Below, piece after piece: positions 44,457 to 47,028 of a stretch of DNA of 47,028 nt. Each line of letters starts with the position of its first letter. Position 1 is the first letter of the stretch. The stretch is taken from contig CAZKAI010000020.1 of the NCBI GenBank assembly GCA_964550565.1, positions 1-47,028 on the forward strand, given 5' to 3'. Both the position numbers and the translations under genes were made by a program. Below the pieces are notes generated by a model. That model did not search any database. It worked only from the letters and a program-made list of their open reading frames with translations, and was not told where the DNA came from. Source of the DNA: Anaeroglomus sp964550565. Lineage in GTDB: Bacteria > Planctomycetota > Phycisphaerae > Sedimentisphaerales > Anaerohalosphaeraceae.

Positions 44457-47028
44457 ATGAGAGGCAAACAAAACTTAATTTTGGGTATATTATTTTGTCT
44501 GCTGTGGGAAGCGATTGTCTGTGCTGATCATATCAAAGTCGATATGGATGCACGAAATGATGCGACTGCGTCCGGTTTTTTGTCCTGGCTGCCTGCCGAC
44601 GGCACATCCAAAACCTTTGGCGATGTGACGGTCTCTTTTTCCCTGCTTTCCCCTCCGGCCAGTACTGCCTGGAAAATCAACTGGTATAACAAGAGCGGCC
44701 TCAATCTCTACGAACTGGCGATGGATTGTCTGTATGCCGAATATGATGATGGTACCAACCGGAATCCCAGCTTCAATGGCGGCACATTTGTATTGACTCT
44801 GTCTGGCCTGTCCGAAGGTCCCCATACTTTCATCACTTATCACAACGCCCCCTGGCCGGTTTCCAGATACAACCGCACGATTGCTCTATGCAAAATTTAT
44901 GTGGACGGTGTGGAACAGTTGACCATTCAGCCCTCGCAGGATGTGACTCAGGATAACGCGATTGCAAGTACTTTCTTCACCTTTGAGGTGACGGCTGGCC
45001 AGCCGGTCCGGATTAAACTGGAGCCGGCAGGCGATCCCGCTGCCCAGATTTGTACCGCAGTCCTTAACGGTTTTGAAATTGATAATCTGGCCTCTGTGGA
45101 CAGCTATGCAACCGTCCCTGTTCCTGTCGACGGTGATGACCATGTCTTTGCACACAATGACGACCCTCTGGCCGGTTCTGCAGGAACTGGATACACCCCA
45201 TTAAGCTGGACGCCTTCGCCATTTGCCGAATATCATGATGTCTATTTCGGAACAAGTCTGGAGGAGGTTACAAACGCGACTTCAGCTACCACCGATATTT
45301 ATCAAGGACGTCAGTCTGCATCCGATACCGACTGGGATGCAACCGGTCTGGACAGCAAAAACACCTATTACTGGCGGATTGATACTGTCAAAACCGATGG
45401 TTCTATTACCAAAGGCATTATCTGGCAGTTTCGCACCCGCCACCTGGCCTATGCCTTAGCCGAAGGATACGGAAGGTTTGCCCGCGGTGGCAGACACGGC
45501 CGGATTATCGAAGTGACGACACTGGACGACTATAATCCGGATTCCGGCGAGCCAGTCTTGGATGGCAGTCTCCGCAAAGCTGTCGAAGTCGAAAAAGGTC
45601 CTCGGGTTGTGGTTTTCCGTATCGGCGGTACAATCTTTTTGAAGAAAAAACTGGTCATCCCTGCCGATGGCGGTGATATCTATGTAGCCGGCCAGACGGC
45701 CCCGGGGCAGGGCATCTGTGTGGCCCGATATCCCTTCGGGATGCTGGGGGCCAAAGACGCCATNNNNNNNNNNNNNNNNNNNNNNNNNNNNNNNNNNNNN
45801 NNNNNNNNNNNNNNNNNNNNNNNNNNNNNNNNNNNNNNNNNNNNNNNNNNNNNNNNNNNNNNNAGGGCATCTGTGTGGCCCGATATCCCTTCGGGATGCT
45901 GGGGGCCAAAGACGCCATTATCCGTTTCGTTCGTACTCGCGTTGGTGATTATGCCCAAACGTCACTGGACGGTATGGGCATGGCCAGCTCCGACCACTGC
46001 ATTATTGATCATTGCTCCATAAGCTGGAGTATCGATGAAGGCCACAGCTCCCGCTCGGCCAAAAATATCACATTCTCCCGCAATATCATCTCGGAGGCCC
46101 TCAATGATTCGTACCAGTATGCAGACCATTCCTTTGCCGCATCCATCAGCGGCAACCGCGGCAGCTATCACCATAACCTGCTGGCCCATTGTGCCGGCCG
46201 GAATTGGTCGCTGGCAGGGGGGCTTGACTCTACTAATAATTATGGAGGTTATTGTGACATTCGTAACAATGTGGTCTATAACTGGCTCAACCGTACCACC
46301 GACGGTGGTGTGATGCGGTGTAATTTTGTCAACAACTTCTACATTCCCGGCCCGGCCACAACCCATTTTCTGCTGATGCGGCCGGATGGCGACCAGATGG
46401 GCACGGGCAATCCTCAAATGTTCTACATCGTCGGAAATAAGATGGAAAGCTATCCGCAATATGATGCTGACAACTGGGATGGCGTATCACCTAATTATGC
46501 GACTGAGGCCCAGATTCGCAGCGATGTGCCGTTCTTTGAGTCTTATGTTACCACGCACACCGCTGTGCAGGCTTATACCAATGTCCTAAACGATGTTGGT
46601 GCTACCCGGCCCCAGCGGGATGCGATAGACACCCGCATCATTCAGGATGTAATCCATAAAACCTATACCTATCGCGGCAGTATCGATAAGCTGCCCGGCA
46701 TCATCGACAGCCAGAACGATGTTGGAGGTTATCCTCAGCTTAAAGGCGGACCTGTCCCGCCTGATACCGACCATGACGGCCTGCCGGACTGGTGGGAAAC
46801 ACAACATGGTTTCAATCCCAACTCACCCCTGGGCCACTATGAGGATACCCATGGCGACCCGGATGGGGATGGTTTTACCAATATGGATGAGTATCTCGAA
46901 TATCTTGCCAACGGCGGCACGCAGTTTGAAACCTATAATTGCCTGGAGGGTATCACTGCGGACCTTAATGGCAACTGCCGGGTGGATTTAGAAGATTTTG
47001 CCATTATTGCCGGGGCGTGGAATACCCA
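44457..47028 (+). CDS. Secreted PL1-type pectate lyase, second copy (3' end beyond window, interrupted by gap)
   Basis: Starts 12 bases after the first lyase with AAGGTGG before the ATG, so the pair is an operon. Merging the 45764 gap gives an open frame of more than 805 codons reaching the window end. Signal peptide (LILGILFCLLWEAIVCA), an N-terminal beta-rich module (about 24-215; malectin/CBM-like), an uninterrupted fibronectin-like module (about 220-325; DVYFGTSLEEV, NTYYWRIDTV), then the lyase domain (AEGYGRFARGGRHG, VVFRIGGTIFL, IYVAGQTAPGQGI, IIDHCSISWS, IRNNVVYNWLN). It ends in DTDHDGLPDWWE and a dockerin-like repeat (ADLNGNCRVDLEDFAIIAGA) cut by the window edge. Substrate: pectin or a related polyuronate. 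Confidence 0.87.
45764..45863. other. Assembly gap (100 N) inside the second pectate lyase gene
   Basis: Exactly 100 N between identical 55-base flanks (45709-45763 and 45864-45918). Merging the overlap restores the lyase frame. Confidence 0.95.

Overview
The window looks like part of a metagenome-assembled genome of a polysaccharide-degrading planctomycete, most likely class Phycisphaerae. The support is indirect but consistent: ECF sigma factor/FecR-like gene pairs, prepilin-type proteins with an H-x9-DG C-terminal motif, exported Gfo/Idh/MocA oxidoreductases, DUF6807 and ThuA-like proteins, and many secreted modular proteins carrying dockerin-like EF-hand repeats. No rRNA, tRNA, CRISPR array, transposase or phage gene was seen. 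Three runs of exactly 100 N occur, each flanked by the same 55 bases on both sides. They are scaffolding artefacts, and collapsing each one (removing 155 bases) restores an intact reading frame in the two lyase genes they interrupt.

Layout. 1-3.9 kb: a small four-cysteine protein, a short-chain dehydrogenase, and a two-gene signalling operon (HTH-receiver protein plus HDOD-histidine kinase). 4.0-10.5 kb: an AraC-type regulator divergent from a five-gene sugar operon (UroD-like protein, DUF6807, ThuA-like, prepilin-like, TAT-exported Gfo/Idh/MocA), closed by a terminator. 10.6-12.3 kb: a DUF486 membrane protein and a YeeE/YedE-type sulfur-transport pair. 12.3-20.0 kb: a second sugar locus made of a GH38 alpha-mannosidase-like enzyme with a UroD-like partner, a XylR-type regulator and an MFS sugar transporter. 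The GH38 and transporter promoters share a 35-base direct-repeat operator (31/35 identical) at the same distance from the predicted -10 box.

20.0-24.6 kb: a giant Svx/AvrXca-like secreted protein with a HEFGH zinc motif, a left-handed beta-helix and a dockerin. 24.9-37.6 kb: two ECF-sigma/FecR modules, each followed by secreted adhesin-like proteins with dockerin-like tails; the second module also carries a prepilin-like gene. 37.7-47.0 kb: a secreted GH13 enzyme with CBM48 and dockerin, a convergent Gfo/Idh/MocA oxidoreductase, and a tandem of two secreted PL1-type pectate lyases, the second running off the window end.

Taken together, these genes plausibly sense, bind, cut, import and oxidise complex glycans: lyases and glycosidases act outside, ThuA/Gfo-type redox chemistry acts in the periplasm, MFS import follows, and control is by AraC/XylR regulators and cell-surface sigma/FecR signalling. 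The shared operator and a dockerin inserted inside a fibronectin-like module are the most unusual features.
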